A DNA stretch of 64,000 nt from Holacanthus passer (GCA_025331565.1 JAFREQ010000003.1:13385001-13449000); one strand, 5' to 3'. Shown: positions 40,101-52,836, counted from the first letter of the stretch. Notes: generated from the sequence alone by a model not told the origin. Numbers and translations: made by a program.

Positions 40101-41819
40101 AGGCCAGTCCACATGTTCTGTAATTGCTTGTCATATTAGGAGGTTGAATCGGTTATTTGTGAACACAGCTGCAATGAAAAAATAAAAGACACAGGACTCA
40201 ATCTGGTATGTGACTGGACTATGTGTGGTCAGTGTGCTGGGGACTCAGCAGAAAATGAGAGCAAGGAGGAGTTGGAAAATCTTTAAAAGCTTCAAAGCTG
40301 TGAGTCTAGACAACCACAGTCGACTATACACTTTTACTTCTAAGTGACTCTCTTACTTTAAGGTGAGACACCGTTCAAAGGGCAAACATCTCTCTCGCTT
40401 CAGTCCTTTCAGGAGGCACCACAAATGGACCTCGGGGAGATCTTGCGACATGGATTCTTAAACAAGTTAGACTGCAGAGTGGAAAAGGGAGTTATTGGGA
40501 GACATCTTTTCAATCTTTTCAAATAAAAAAGAGTAGGTAAATTCCCTTTTGGCTCCAGTTTAATCAATCACCGACCCTAACTAAGCAAGCTGATAAGATG
40601 CAGCCAATATAGCCGGAGCTAGACTTTATTTTTAAGTCCATCCTTGTTTCCATTCTTCAGGTTCGTTTACTGCACCTGATCTAATAATAAGCTGCTCTTT
40701 TGGACTTTTTTTTCCATAACTACACAACACAATAATGACAGATTTGTACTTTGTTATTAACATGTGCATGTAGCAAATCCCCTATCCACAGTGCACCATC
40801 AGTACACACAGCGATTACATGAGCCACAGTATCCACTCTCAGCTCTCAGTTAATACATCTCACTTTAGGTAAGTTGATATTAGGACTCCAAGGCAGTAAG
40901 GAGAAATTCACTGAGTTGAGTTCAAGCTATAATTTAAAAGTTTCAACCATGTTCTCACATCAATCAGACTCTAAAAAAATGATCCCGATCTCACACAGTA
41001 ACGCTGGACGCAATAATAGAAAACATTTTTTACAGTCCGACATTGTATTTGTAGAAATTGCATAGGTCTAATAATAAATAATAAATAAATAAATAGCGAA
41101 GCTGTAGCCGAGTAAAAACTCAGAAAGAGAAACAGACCAGAATTATGTTGGTTTGCTTTTCCTAAATCCAACAACGCAAAAGCCCCGAAACAACCTGTAT
41201 TAACAATTTACCACCAAAAAGGAGCTCAAACATCAAGTGACTCAATCAGTTTACACATCAGTCTGGCTGGAAAACACTGGCAACAAACCGTCATCTCGTT
41301 AGTGTTGTTCATGGTGTGGGAACATGGACCTCACCTCACTTTACTAACTAACAAGCTCGAAAAATCCTCTTCTTCTCATGCATGCTGACAGCACTCCTTT
41401 TCATACATAAATGAAGATTCATTGTTTATTGAAACACATATTTAGCAATAATTCATGACGAGAATTAATTAGCTATTTATTTGGATGTGACCCCATCTGC
41501 CTCCACACACACTGGGTTAGTATAGTATCATTGTTCCACATGTATTTTTTCCTGTTTTAACCACAGATTCAGCTTCATTCTGTTGATTCTCCCCCTCTTT
41601 TACTTTTTACCAGGTAAAATCCTGATTTCTCATGCCTTTTCTATCCTCATCAATGAGTAAATAGTTCAATCTCCTTTCAATACGTCTTCCAGGACAGATA
41701 CTACGAAATAGATAAGCCCTGGTATTTTCTGGTAATCCTGCTTGAAACCACTAAGCCCTCAGTTTAGCCCTCCTGAGAACATTTAAGACACAAATGGAAC
41801 ACAAGTTTATAGAGGAACT
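34137..41819. other. upstream region, no gene seen
   Basis: About 7.7 kb of mixed AT-rich and moderately GC-rich sequence. Minor features: a T-rich tract near 36828-36838; a CT-rich tract with many CTCC units at about 37030-37210; (GT)n-like tracts near 37430 and 38828; and (AATA)n at about 41071-41095. No exon with convincing signals was found. Confidence 0.45.
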
Positions 41820-41911
41820 GTCCACCACTTTGGTCCAGACTAAAATATCTCTACAATTATTGGATGGGTTGCTATGAAATTTAGTATAGTCATTCATGGT
41901 CTCCAGAGGAC
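41820..41911 (-). repeat. dispersed repeat family R1, copy B
   Basis: ACTTTGGTCCAGACTAAAATATCTC, TTGGATGGGTTGCTATGAAATTT and CATTCATGGTCTCCAGAGGA align directly with the copy at 47492-47586. They align in reverse complement with the copy at 1894-2050. This is a partial copy lacking the part of copy A that reads ATTTTGACCTGATGG. Confidence 0.7.
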
Positions 41912-41964
41912 AAGCACCACACTGAGAAACGCATGATTTCATAAAGGATTTTACTACATGCACT

Positions 41965-42054
41965 CGGGAACACTTCGTAAAACTTTGTCCGGAAACACAG
42001 TGTTTGCAAATTGTATTTTACATGAGTTACACCTTTTTTGGAATCGGGGTTGTA
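41965..42054 (-). repeat. fragment of the TACAACCCCGATTCC-type repeat
   Basis: On the minus strand the segment starts TACAACCCCGATTCCAAAA at 42054 and continues with GTGTAACTCATGTAAAATACAATTTGC. That start is the hallmark end of an abundant interspersed element in fish genomes, which I recognise by pattern only. The copy is short and diverged. It lies just beyond R1 copy B, suggesting nested or clustered insertions. Confidence 0.55.
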
Positions 42055-44150
42055 TTTAGATGGCACAGATGCATTGAGCAGTTTAGCAGTTTTTTTTTTA
42101 ATGGAAAAAAAGTACAAACAGTCACTATGTTCTCTTTGATGCATTGGTTTTTCCTAGCCAGGCACTGATGGTGGCAGTACGACAGGCGGTCGTAGTCCCA
42201 GTGATACACAGTGGGTCTCCCTGCTTTGCTCCTGGCTGTGGTGCTGTGCGAGACCTGTCCAGCAGCGGGACCTCGTCCAGGTTGAATATCCTCTGCAGCA
42301 GCGTGTAAATATGTGTGGACCAGCTCTAGGCACTTTGGCTCAAACATCAGGCCTCATAGTGAGGTCCTCTCATTTCTCCCACAGTGACTCAGTCACATTG
42401 GCAGCTTTACATTACCTTGTGCTCCAGCGCTAACTACCGCGCAGGAGAACGAGCTCTGCTTCAGTGCCTCCAGAGCGCCGATCAAAGTGACCCCGCTCTG
42501 ATGTGGAAATACCTCTGCAGGTCAGCCTCAGCCACATTTACGGCTATAATACAGTCATTGCCATTTCGCTCTCAAAAATGGTCATGACCTGGCTCTTCAA
42601 ATATCAACAAAGTCTTTCGCCAGGGAGGAAGGTAATTTGCCCTCATTAGCCATGTGTTGAGATCTCGACTCGCGGGGGATGATGAAGGATTTCTGCTGTG
42701 TTCCCACTAACTAGGAGCCTGTGGTGGACCAGGGGATCCAGATCTTAGAGCTGAGGAAGTAGCGTTTCATCCCTTTAGACTGACGGGACTCATTTCATGA
42801 TGTCAATAAGGGTCAAGCAGTGAAAACCTGCCGTTTAAAGTTTTAAAAAGCAAATGCCTCACTATTCTATTTTTCTCAAAAGTTTTATGTCATGATCATA
42901 TAAACATTATTAGCATAGGAAAAAAGGTTCTTAAATCCTGTGTTTTCCTGTTCGCACCAGAAGTGGATTGTGCAAGGATTTAAGATGTTAAAGTCACATA
43001 TGGTTGTCATTATTTGTAGAAAATGCTATCTGATGAAGTTTGGCAATTAATGAGCCGGATCTGTCGAGCTCAGATGGGACCGGTGCCAGCTCAGGTTAGT
43101 CTGAAATGTTGCTCTCAGTCTGTTCTCTGTTTGCAGAGTCAACATATTTGGAAATTAAAGGGCTTCTCCTTCTCAGGGGAAAACATTTGGCTCCATTAAT
43201 TTTTGTACGACATGAAAAACAACATACACAAAAACAATCTATCGCCATAAACATGCATCCTTCATCTGGATTCCTCGCTGGCCCCAGAACGGAACGGTCT
43301 CACATCAGCGCGTGCATTACAGTCCACTCGGCTGGCTGTCAGTCACCTGACACCCACTGGGAGAAAGTACGAGTCTCTGCCAGGAATGAATCCCTCAGAA
43401 ACATGACACCTTACAGCCTCACTGTTACGAGCGTGTCTTCGCAGTTTGACACAATAAAGTCCGTATTATAAACACAAAACATAAGTGATAACTAACTGTG
43501 GAAAGATCTGTCACTTCATTTACATTAGGATTTGATAAAACATCATGCTAATTAATTACTTTTCCTAATTGTGTGGTTTCCGGGTAAACTGTGATTTTCC
43601 ATAATTTATTGGCACATGTGCCTATTTGTTGGTTGCACATCAAACTCTCCTTGGATCTATAACAGATTTTTCTGCTACTAATAACTGGTGCCTGTGCTGG
43701 AAACACATTCCTTTTACATGGCGGCTATGTTACACAATGAAAGTCTCTTGTAGTGGTGATGTAAATGATATGTTTTGAAAAATGTAGTAATGTAGTTGTA
43801 AAATGTAACGACAGTTTTCATTGTTTGCTCTGGACTTCAGAGCACTGATTTATGACTATTAGGAAGAGTTGACCTCCAGCTTTGGGTTTGATAGTGTTTA
43901 TATTCACATCATATGGACACTACAGGAAATGGAGCCCTTTGTATAAATAATAGCCCTGTTATAGGACATAAGTGGACCGTTCCCTGAACCCCTCCTCAAA
44001 ACCGCAATTATGACATTACAGTTTCATAATCCAAAAACTGGGCACACAACAGGCCTGTCAAGCTTTGGATTTCTTCCAGGCCCCTCGGAATGAAGCCGGA
44101 CTGGAAGGTCATTTTGGTGTCGAGGCTGCATGGGGAATCCATGCCCCCCC

Positions 44151-44219
<69 letters not shown>

Positions 44220-46300
44220 ACTGGAAAAGGAGCAGCTGTAAAACAGTAAACACATTTTTCTGAGCGTTACAAACCCCCTGAAATGACTCTTTTTATAATC
44301 CAAATTTGATCCAATAGCACTTGGAGGGCCAAATGCCAAACTCAGACTGTAGGGAACGCATCATTAACTAACTACATTCGTTTGTGGGGTTACAGGTTAC
44401 ACAAAAAAAGGCCCTGTTCAGGACCAGCAGTCAATGACTGGCTAATGTATTCGACCCCCAGACATCTGCAGACACTTGTTATTTTCCATGATGATGCTCC
44501 ATCTGGCCTGCACTGAAATCAGCTTCACTTCTTGCTTGTTTGAGGGCTTCTGAGCTGCAGTCTGGGCTTTAGCAAGTGAAGCACATGATGAACTGATGTG
44601 GCAGGTCAACAAACTGTTCGGCTGCTAAATCTGTCTTTAAAGTTCAGTCTTTGGTTATAGTTTCATTGCAAATCCAATATGGAGGAGCAGAGCCAAAATA
44701 AATCAGTGTCCTAACACTTGGGACTGCACTGAATGTGAACGCAATGGATGTGTCAAGGTATAAATGAGCAAATAAACAAAAACATAGGAAATGATTCTAG
44801 TGATCATGAGTGATGTGTTTCTGTTTGAAAAAGGTAAATTAGAGCCCCTGACCACAATCTAACATGTTCACTTCATGAAACACACAAAAACACATGAGCT
44901 CCCGTAGGAGCAGGCTTAGTTCATATTACTTATTTATCACTCTCTGCTTTTGCAGACACACTCATGTGAGGTTTATGAACGCATAAGGGGGCCAAAAATA
45001 AATTACTATGCAAATCGAATGCAATGTTTCCTCCCTTTTTATGTAGTTTACTTGGGTGTTTATGTAACTGTACTATATCCACTTTGAAAGAGAGTCCACT
45101 CTCTCATGTGTATCAATTACTCAGGATAATCACCAGCCTAAAAAACAGTTCATCATTCCTAGGACAGCAAGAAATACAGAAGACAATTTAATATCTGGAC
45201 TGATCAAAGGAGAGAGTAAATACCAGTACTGAGCATTATAAATCTGTTACTGTTGTGCACTGGCAAAGAAAAGATGCTGATATAATAACTTTGAAAAGTT
45301 TTGAAATCTCCTCATGACCTCATAAACACAAAAATACACCTACACAGATACGGATCTGAGCTGCATCACTTGTCTGTGAGCCTGATGACAAAGACAGAGG
45401 CAAGTGATGAAAGTCTGACAGAGAGAGACGTTCCAGCCTGGGAAAAAAAAAAAAAAGAAGAGCTCGCGACATTACAAAATTATCTATCACGACATCTCAT
45501 CAGTTTGCTTCACCTCCACGTCTGCAGAGGAAGGAGGCGGCATGTGACAACCAAAGCATGATCTGAGGGAAGTGAGGTCAGAGGTTCAAGAATACCCACG
45601 GGCTCAACATTAGAGATAAAGAGAAGCGAGAATGAGCTTCAGCTGCTGGCGCTTTTCTAACAGTCAGATGCTTGGTGACAGCATTGAGAAATTTCTTTAA
45701 TTTTTGCTGCACAACGTCCATCTATCAGGAGCCACCCTGCAACTACAGCTCTGGTGAGCGATAAAGAAATTTGCTTTACGGGCTACATTCATGTCAGGTC
45801 CTGAGTCGTCTTTTAAGGATGAAACTTTTTAGAAGATTGACTTTACCTTTGGAGTTAGTCCTCTGAGAAATACTGTTGGCCAATTGTGGATTCATCCCTC
45901 GCCATGACTGCAGCATTGGGTAAGAATGAACGAGAAGACCGAGAAAAGGTAACACACAAGTGGTAGTATACAGAATGCAAAGTGAACAGAGGCACTAGGA
46001 AAAGCAATTTTTGACAGATTTTGCATGCACATCTTTGTGGGAGAAAACAAACTGTGTTTGAATGAGAAAAAGAGAGCGAGATGAAAAAGGGAGCTAGTCT
46101 GACAAAATCTCACGGGACAACAATTGTATTTCCAATATTTGGCGCAGCAGGTGATCTCCTCATGTGAAAAGGGGAGCTGATGACACAGGCTGATCTGATT
46201 TCGCTGATCTGATTAGGGAAGAGAGGGTGCATTTAGCTAATGAAACATCTAACCTGGTGAAGCATTAAACTAATGAAACGGCCCTGCCCTGAATACAGGA
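42055..46300. other. upstream region, no gene seen
   Basis: About 4.2 kb holding a (CA)n tract listed separately. The stretch 42130-42350 is more GC-rich than its flanks and open on the minus strand (see findings). Nothing else is recognised. Confidence 0.45.
44152..44216. repeat. (CA)32 microsatellite
   Basis: Perfect AC dinucleotide run of 65 nt preceded by a C7 run. It creates spurious Cys-Val frames on the minus strand in three overlapping versions. Confidence 0.98.
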
Positions 46301-46650
46301 TGTCTGATTCTGCAACAAAACAATCGAGAGCAGCTCTTCCAAAACGCCGCTGCGAGCCTCGCTGTCTGCTTCTCACTCAGCCAATGAGGGTGGCTCTGTC
46401 TGATCTAAACTACAGAGCAGCGACTGATTGGCTGACTGCTGAGGGGACTGGCGGCAGGCCCGCTGAGAGCCCCGAGAGGAGCAGGTGTGTGCGGCGGGTG
46501 TGTAAGTTCAGCGCATGCACGGTGCTGGTAGGTGGTCGAGTTTTAGAAAACACTGTGTGGAATAGTGAGAGCTCCGAACACAGAGGCTCAGTGTCAGACA
46601 GACGAGGCAGTGCTGCGGCAGAGAAACACACGCGTCAGGGCCTCACGAAA
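46300..46650. promoter_or_regulatory. CpG-rich patch with CCAAT and NRF1-like motifs
   Basis: Clearly richer in CpG than its surroundings (roughly 20 CpG in about 330 nt, counted by eye). It has a CCAAT box at 46381-46385, an inverted one (ATTGG) at 46427-46431, and GCGCATGCAC at about 46511, close to the NRF1 site. A GTAAGT donor lies on the plus strand at 46502. These are features of TATA-less promoters. No transcript can be inferred, and orientation is unknown. It could serve as a distal tspan9 promoter or an unrelated one. Confidence 0.35.
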
Positions 46651-46945
46651 GAAGCACTCGTATGAACACATTTGTGCTTAAGCGGCACTTAAGAGTGATT
46701 TAAGAGAACTTGTCACAATCACCAGTTTTCCCAATCTCAAGATTTTCTCTAATCCAAGTGGTCCAGACCTGTTGTAGAAGTCATTTACAGATAGTCCGCC
46801 TCCCTCCAAGGAGGCACTTTGAACTACTCCACTGATTTCACACATAAAGGTGAGCTCGTCATTAGGAGGACCACTAAGCCTGAAAACATTTGTATATTGA
46901 CTTCTGTGGTGCTGGAAGTGCTTTCTAAAGTCTGACAGCAAAGTT

Positions 46946-47275
46946 CAACAACACTGCAATTCAATGTGCTTTACATAAGACGTAAAAGAAACACAAAGCA
47001 ATATATGAACACGCTTAAATAGGATTTAAGAGTCAAATGGAATAAAAGATAAGAACAACCCAATAAAGACTAAAAGATGAAACAGGAGGGGGGAAAAAAT
47101 TAAGTGCAAGATATGAATAAGTACTTCCAAATTTAATTTACAGAAAAGTCTTAAGCCTCGATTTCAAAGAACCGTGTTTGACTGTGGGACAGGAAGCAGA
47201 TGATCTGAGAGGTCTGCACGGTTCATAACAGGCTTCAGATAAGTTCAAGACTTCAAAACCCACGTCATAAATTGT
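46946..47275. repeat. decayed interspersed repeat (TTCAATGTGCTTTACATAA type)
   Basis: Begins with AATTCAATGTGCTTTACATAA, followed by an A-rich stretch with short AAAGA/AATAAA motifs. It then continues GAAAAGTCTTAAGCCTCGATTTCAAAG and GACAGGAAGCAGATGATCTGAGAGG. The order (GTGCTTTACA, A-rich block, AAGTCTT.AGCCT.GATTT.AAAG, a purine-rich stretch) is that of a common teleost interspersed repeat. It is heavily diverged, and the boundaries are approximate. Confidence 0.45.
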
Positions 47276-47491
47276 GGAGTTTAGATGAGGGCATATAAAA
47301 GGCTAGGACGGTCTAATGAAATATGCTATTGCATGTGCTCAATATGCGATTGAGTTGGAAAATTTAAGATCTAGCTGTTTTGAAGATGGACCCATACTTT
47401 GGACTAAGAGTCAGGAAATCTCAGCCTTTGCTGCTTTGATTCTGACCATCCTTTTTTGTAGCCTTGTAGCAACATGGCTCAAGGGACAGAA

Positions 47492-47586
47492 ATGTCTGTC
47501 ACTTTGGTCCAGACTGACGTATCTATACATCTATTGAATTAACTGTTATGAATACGTGTACAGACATTCATGGTCTGCAGAGGATA
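47492..47586 (-). repeat. dispersed repeat family R1, copy C
   Basis: TGTCTGTCACTTTGGTCCAG, ATCTATACATCTATTGAATT and CATTCATGGTCTGCAGAGGA match copy B in the same orientation with scattered substitutions. It is partial, like copy B. Confidence 0.7.
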
Positions 47587-50500
47587 GTCGAGCTCAGCGG
47601 CCTCCCAATGAACGCAGCCAGACCGGGACAGAACACAGGCCTGATGGAGGTCGGTTTGACCACAGGGGAATACAGGACCAAGGTGATTAAAGAGGTGAGA
47701 CCAGGAACTGGATTCCCACTGGGTTCAGGCAAGGACGGGAGAGATGTGAAGCAGGCAGGAAGAAAAGCAAGAAAACACCTTGGTCAACCACAGTTATTGT
47801 TGGATTAATGTGTAAGAATCATCCGTCGTATTGATAAGGCCTCAGGTATTTGTCTTTGTGAAGTTGGGAGTTATGCATTCCAGTGTTGTGACTTGTGTGA
47901 TGTTACACTGCGCTGAAGTAAATTAAAACGCTCAGCCTCCTCCTAAATATTCTCTCACTCTTCTCCACGACTGTCACATCCTCCTGACGACTGGGCTCGC
48001 TTTGCTCGAGCGAGACGTTTTCCCAGCGTCTAACTTCACACCACACTATTCCCTCTTTATTTCTGACACAGCGCAGCGCCGCTCTGATGACACATTGTTG
48101 GCAGCTGTATTAATATTCTTCACCGTGAAAAGCGACACTGCTAAATTTGCCGCACCTTTGTTTGCTGATTTAAGACGAGCAGGACTTGAAGATCCGCCGT
48201 GTGAAATTCTTTTTACTCAAAGCAGCGTTTTTGTGAATGAAACCCAGAGCGGAACAGGCAGCGTTATATTTTGGGAATGATTTGGGAGTGTCAGAATATG
48301 CTGAGGATCAAATCTCAAACAATCAGGTTGAAACAAGCGATCCACAGTTAAGAGAGTTTGGTGAATCCAACATGTAACGTTAACATGGAGAAACGCTGCA
48401 GGGGAACATAAGAGAGATTAAGAGATAAGAGAGAACAATATGAGGATGTTTTTGCAGGCTGCTGCAAATGCATCATTCATTTTTACCTTCTCTGCCCTCT
48501 CTGTCCACGCTGCTGTTCCCCTGTTTGCTTTGTATATATTGACTTTTTCATACTGCTCCCTAGTGCCACAATACATCTCTAAAACTCTGTCCATGTTTTG
48601 TTGTGATTCCTAATGACACAAATGGGATAAAAGCCATCCAAAAACATTGGAGCGAACGCTGAAGGCAATAAAATATCTACACAACCACCATTAACTTGCA
48701 TCAATAATATAGCCTTTTAAAGTGAACGAATCTGCTTTCTGTCTAATGGGGGTCTGCTGAACTAACAGCAAGTATGCAGCCAATGGACCTGTGTTAATGA
48801 AAACTTATTAGCAGCATTCTCCATATAAACAGCACAGGCCAAATCAATTTAGAGCATTTTATTCCATACGCCCAAGGCTTTGTATTTAATCCACTTCCAA
48901 AGCTGCTGCGCCCTGTGCTTGTTGCAAGGTTTTTCAGCTGCTTGTACCTCTGTGGGCTGTTCAGCAAGGCAGCCACAGGAGTGTTGTGGAGGTTATTCTG
49001 TAATCTCTGGAGAGAGAACAAACTCCCATCAAGCATACAAATGACACGCGAGAGTGAGAATAATCTTTTTTAGCAAAGGAGTCATGCCTGGTGCTTTTTA
49101 AACAGCTCCAAAGAGAAACCGTCCCTTTCTCCACGGGAGGTGAAGGACTTGCTGAGTCAAAGTGTCAATTCATAAAACATTAGTTTCAGTCAAGATATCT
49201 CAAAGGTACAGGAGACCAGAGGAGACGACAACAAAGTGCTCTCGGACGTGCACGAGTTGGTGCATATGTGGAAAGCAGCTGGACACATCTGAGCCTCGCC
49301 ACTGATCTCTAGCTGCTAAGCCAATCTAAAAGTCAAACATGCACACACAGACACACACACCACTCTTAAATACTAATAAAGCAATGGACCTCTGCTGAAA
49401 CTATTCCCCCCACACTGTGTCCACGATGTGCTTTGCACGCGTCTGCGCACGTGCCCTGTCTCTTTATACACAGCACAAATCACTCCGTGCACGTGTGCGC
49501 ACGTCGCCGCCTGTTACTGTGTGCATGCATATGAGGGTCTGGTAGAACACTGTAGCAGCAGAGACCCTCATCAAGATGTCTGGCCGTGCGGCGCAGAGAC
49601 CACACCAAGCCTGGACCGAAGCCACCGAGCAGGTAGAGGCCATAAATCACTGCTCAGTCAGGCCAGGGACAGACGGAGACGCAGACAGTCTGCGCCTGCC
49701 GTCACACTGCCCAGAACTCCCCTCACAACTGCCTGCAGCTTTACATACACACAGTTCAACACACACATACAGGGTGCTGTGGTCAACAAGGATCTAGCAC
49801 CGTCCACTGAATAGAAAAAAAAAAGTGGTTTATGGACCTAATGCAGACGTCAAGGGCATTGTAGTTTTGATTTACGGCGGCCCTGTGGCCCGATTGTGAT
49901 GTATTGCAGAGGCGCGGCATTTTACATTGTGATGAATACTGTTGGGTGCGGGACCAGATAAATTCTGAAGACACTTCTGGGGGTGCTGTATGCCAGGCGC
50001 TCAGCCTCGAAGGTTGCCAAGGAGAAGCCAAACCATTATTTATAGAAATACCAGCAGGGCGATTTTTTTTTTTTTTTTTTTTTTTTAACTCATTCTTTCG
50101 CAAAGCCAAACATTCACACATCTTTTAAAAAGGGGAGGAGGACTTTTTACGGCAGCGTAATATGAAGGAAGAAAATAATAGGCCCACCTGGAAGACATGA
50201 TTTGAAAAAGGTTGGAGACTAAGGAAAAATAAATGACAATGGATTTCTCATGGCCAGCTGGGGTTTCAATTCCAATGTATGTGGCAGCTCGTGGAAACGT
50301 GGAGTACGCACTACAAACTAAAAGAGAAAAGTCTGCAATTGGTTTTTCCCTCTTCGGCCTCTCTTTCATTTCTCATCGCACTTTTATCCCGGCACAACCC
50401 CCCCTTTCATCTCTCCCCTTTCTCTCCTTCTCCATCAGCTCTATGGGGATACAAACACAAACAAATGTGTCGGTATGTGCGATGCTCCTGACCGGGCGCA

Positions 50501-52095
50501 GGAGGCGATGGAGGAACCTTGATGTTGTTGTGCGCCGCAGAGACAGCGCGGCGGATGCACATCGTAAATCTAAATAATTACACAGTCCTGTTTTGGAAGG
50601 TATGCATGCATAAAGAATGCTAAACACATGACTGACACTGATTGCATAGCTCAGAAATCGGTTTACATAACATCATAAATCAAACATCACAGGTGAAGCA
50701 AGGCTGCAGCCAACCGTGAGCAGCCACTTCTTCTGATGTATGTGCTTGGTAATGCATAGCCGCGTGGCGTCTGCTCATGCGGCGGAGGGCTCGCCGTCAG
50801 AAGGAGATGATAACTGCGCTCCCAGTTTAATGTCATAACATGTGGTAATCCTCTTAAGGCTGGGATAGCAGATGATCTCCAGACAAAGGGAGCCTCGCGA
50901 GGGGACGAGAAAAGCCCACAGCACCTTATCCCCATCACTCTGACTCTAACGGGGGCAGCTGCTCCGTCAACGCAGCAAATAACACAACACACAGAACATT
51001 AGCTCACGCGTACTTTAAGCACGTACGCAGACTGTAGCGGGTACCGTGCAGCGATGGGAGACACCAGCCAACCCTACCCCCCAAAGCATAATCTTCCTCT
51101 TCATAAACAGACTGTGTAAATCCCCCAAGGCGCTGAAAGGCCTGGCAAACACCTCAGGGCGGGGAGAGTGTCACGGTGTGGACCCACATCTGGCCTCGGA
51201 TGGACGGAGTGACGAAGCTCATATACAACTGTGTCACACTTCTGCCACCTTCTCAAATGTTGCGCATCCCACGATACCATCATAGAGGTCAGTTTACACC
51301 CACTGCCAACGTTCAGTGCCAACGCAGGAAGTACTGAGCCTTTACGTAACGGAAAGGGTGGAGGGTGGTGTTGAATGAGCTGGTTTGACTTTCATTAAGG
51401 AGAAATTTATATTAGCCTTTCTTTTTCATAACAGCAATCTTTCCCCAATCTTAAGAAGTGTTTTGGTGCATAATAATTCGTAGTGTGTTCAGACAAAACA
51501 TCACTTGTTGTGCAAATTTGACTGCTGGATTTCGAGCTAGAAATGAACACACCGACCGTGTGTGTGTGTGTGGGGTGTTTGTGTGAGTGTTTGTGTGGTG
51601 GCTGAAACTTCTCATTTCAGATAAGCTTTCTGACTTTCTTGCTTAAGTTTAAACATTTTGAACTTGCGGATCTTTGCATCAGTTTGTGCCACCTCGGGTG
51701 AATGTGCATCTAATGTGTCTTTCCATTGAGTCTGGATGCAATCAAGTTGACTAAAAGTGTTTTTTTTGTTGTGGCCACAATCTGTGCCTAACCATAACCA
51801 TATCATAATTGGAATACCCAAGATTTCGAGGTGAGCCCCTCGTCCTCTCAGTCCATGACTGTCAATAAAAAGGCCTGGCTACCCCAACACAAACAGCAAC
51901 CAGGTCATCCTCTTTTTGTCACAGACGTTGTTCTGAGGTGAAAGGTTGCCTCTGATCTCCTTTGATCCTTGGCATTAGTGGCAATATTCAACAGCATCAC
52001 TAAAAACGACCCATCTGTCTGTCTACATGGTCTGTATGCAGACCTCTGGGATTCAGAGTATGATCGCTTCAAATCTACCAGCCCCCAGCTTCTAC

Positions 52096-52097
<2 letters not shown>
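47587..52097. other. upstream region, no gene seen
   Basis: About 4.5 kb. Contains T24 at 50063-50086 and a short (GT)n near 51560. The 49.4-49.8 kb stretch has several CpG and ACGTG motifs but no splice context. No exon or RNA gene recognised. Confidence 0.45.
50063..50086. repeat. T24 homopolymer
   Basis: Uninterrupted run of 24 T. The neighbouring sequence does not resemble a retroposed gene on either strand. Confidence 0.95.

Positions 52098-52129
<32 letters not shown>
52098..52129. repeat. (CA)16 microsatellite
   Basis: Perfect CA run of 32 nt, the first of four within 920 nt. Confidence 0.97.
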
Positions 52130-52130
<1 letters not shown>

Positions 52131-52542
52131 CTCCAACCCTGTGAGATTAAAGCAGTCACAGACCTATATCACTACATAATCCTTTGTTTGAAAGAATTTC
52201 ATCTTCTCACATCACAACAGTGTCAACATCCTCTCCAAGATGGCATTTTATGAAAAGATTCAAAGAGATTACATCGGTTATTATTCGACACACACAATAT
52301 TACATTTGTATATAGGTATGCAGTATGGTGATACAGGCAAGCTTGAGCCAGCAATGAGATAAGATTGGCTCCATTGTCAGGGGATTAGCGTGGAGGTGAG
52401 TGTACAATCACAGTGACGGCAAAAAGGAACGAGCTGCACGACTTACAGTAAATAGACGTGAATCAGATTGTAAAGGTTGAATTTTAGAGGGAAGTAGAAA
52501 TTTAGCTGAATGAGTGTGAGTGTCACAGGTATACAAGGAGGT

Positions 52543-52543
<1 letters not shown>

Positions 52544-52574
<31 letters not shown>
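52544..52574. repeat. (CA)15 microsatellite
   Basis: CA run immediately left of the telomere-like repeat element. Confidence 0.97.
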
Positions 52575-52577
<3 letters not shown>

Positions 52578-52792
52578 TGTTTCACTATCCCTATGTGGAC
52601 AGTGAATTGACATAATGCATTCCCTAGCTCCTTACCCTAACCCTAACCAACACAACTGACACTAACCTTTACCCTAACCCTAAAATCCTAAACCTAAAAC
52701 CAAGTCTTAACCCTCAAAAAAACAGTCTGGAATCATGGGGACCTCAATTTTGTCTCCACTGTGACAGGATGTCCCCATGGGTTGGTGTGTGG
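52575..52792. repeat. telomere-like CCCTAA-containing interspersed element
   Basis: The left part reads CTATCCCTATGTGGACAGTG...GACATAATGCATTCCCTAGC, followed by degenerate CCCTAACCCTAACC units, then AACCAAGTCTTAACCCTCAAA. The right end is GACAGGATGTCCCCATGG. The ends are imperfect inverted repeats (TGTGGACA against TGTCCCCA). I recognise it as a widespread fish repeat whose interior mimics the (CCCTAA)n telomere unit. The whole is bracketed by (CA)n tracts on both sides. It is not a telomere: the units are few and irregular. Confidence 0.65.
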
Positions 52793-52833
52793 TCAGGGTA
52801 AGGTCAAAAGTCTCCATCAGGATATAAAAACAA

Positions 52834-52836
<3 letters not shown>

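Noticed and set aside
44008..44339. Three overlapping Cys-Val-rich frames
   Set aside because: Direct translation of the (CA)n microsatellite.
46273..46665. 130-codon plus-strand frame
   Set aside because: Openness follows from the CpG-rich, AT-poor sequence; better explained as a promoter-like patch.
50063..50086. Poly-T as the tail of a processed pseudogene on the minus strand
   Set aside because: The sequence preceding the A run on the minus strand shows no coding or gene-like content and no target-site duplication was seen.
52625..52690. Interstitial telomere or chromosome end
   Set aside because: Only a few irregular CCCTAA units, embedded in a recognisable interspersed element with other sequence on both sides.
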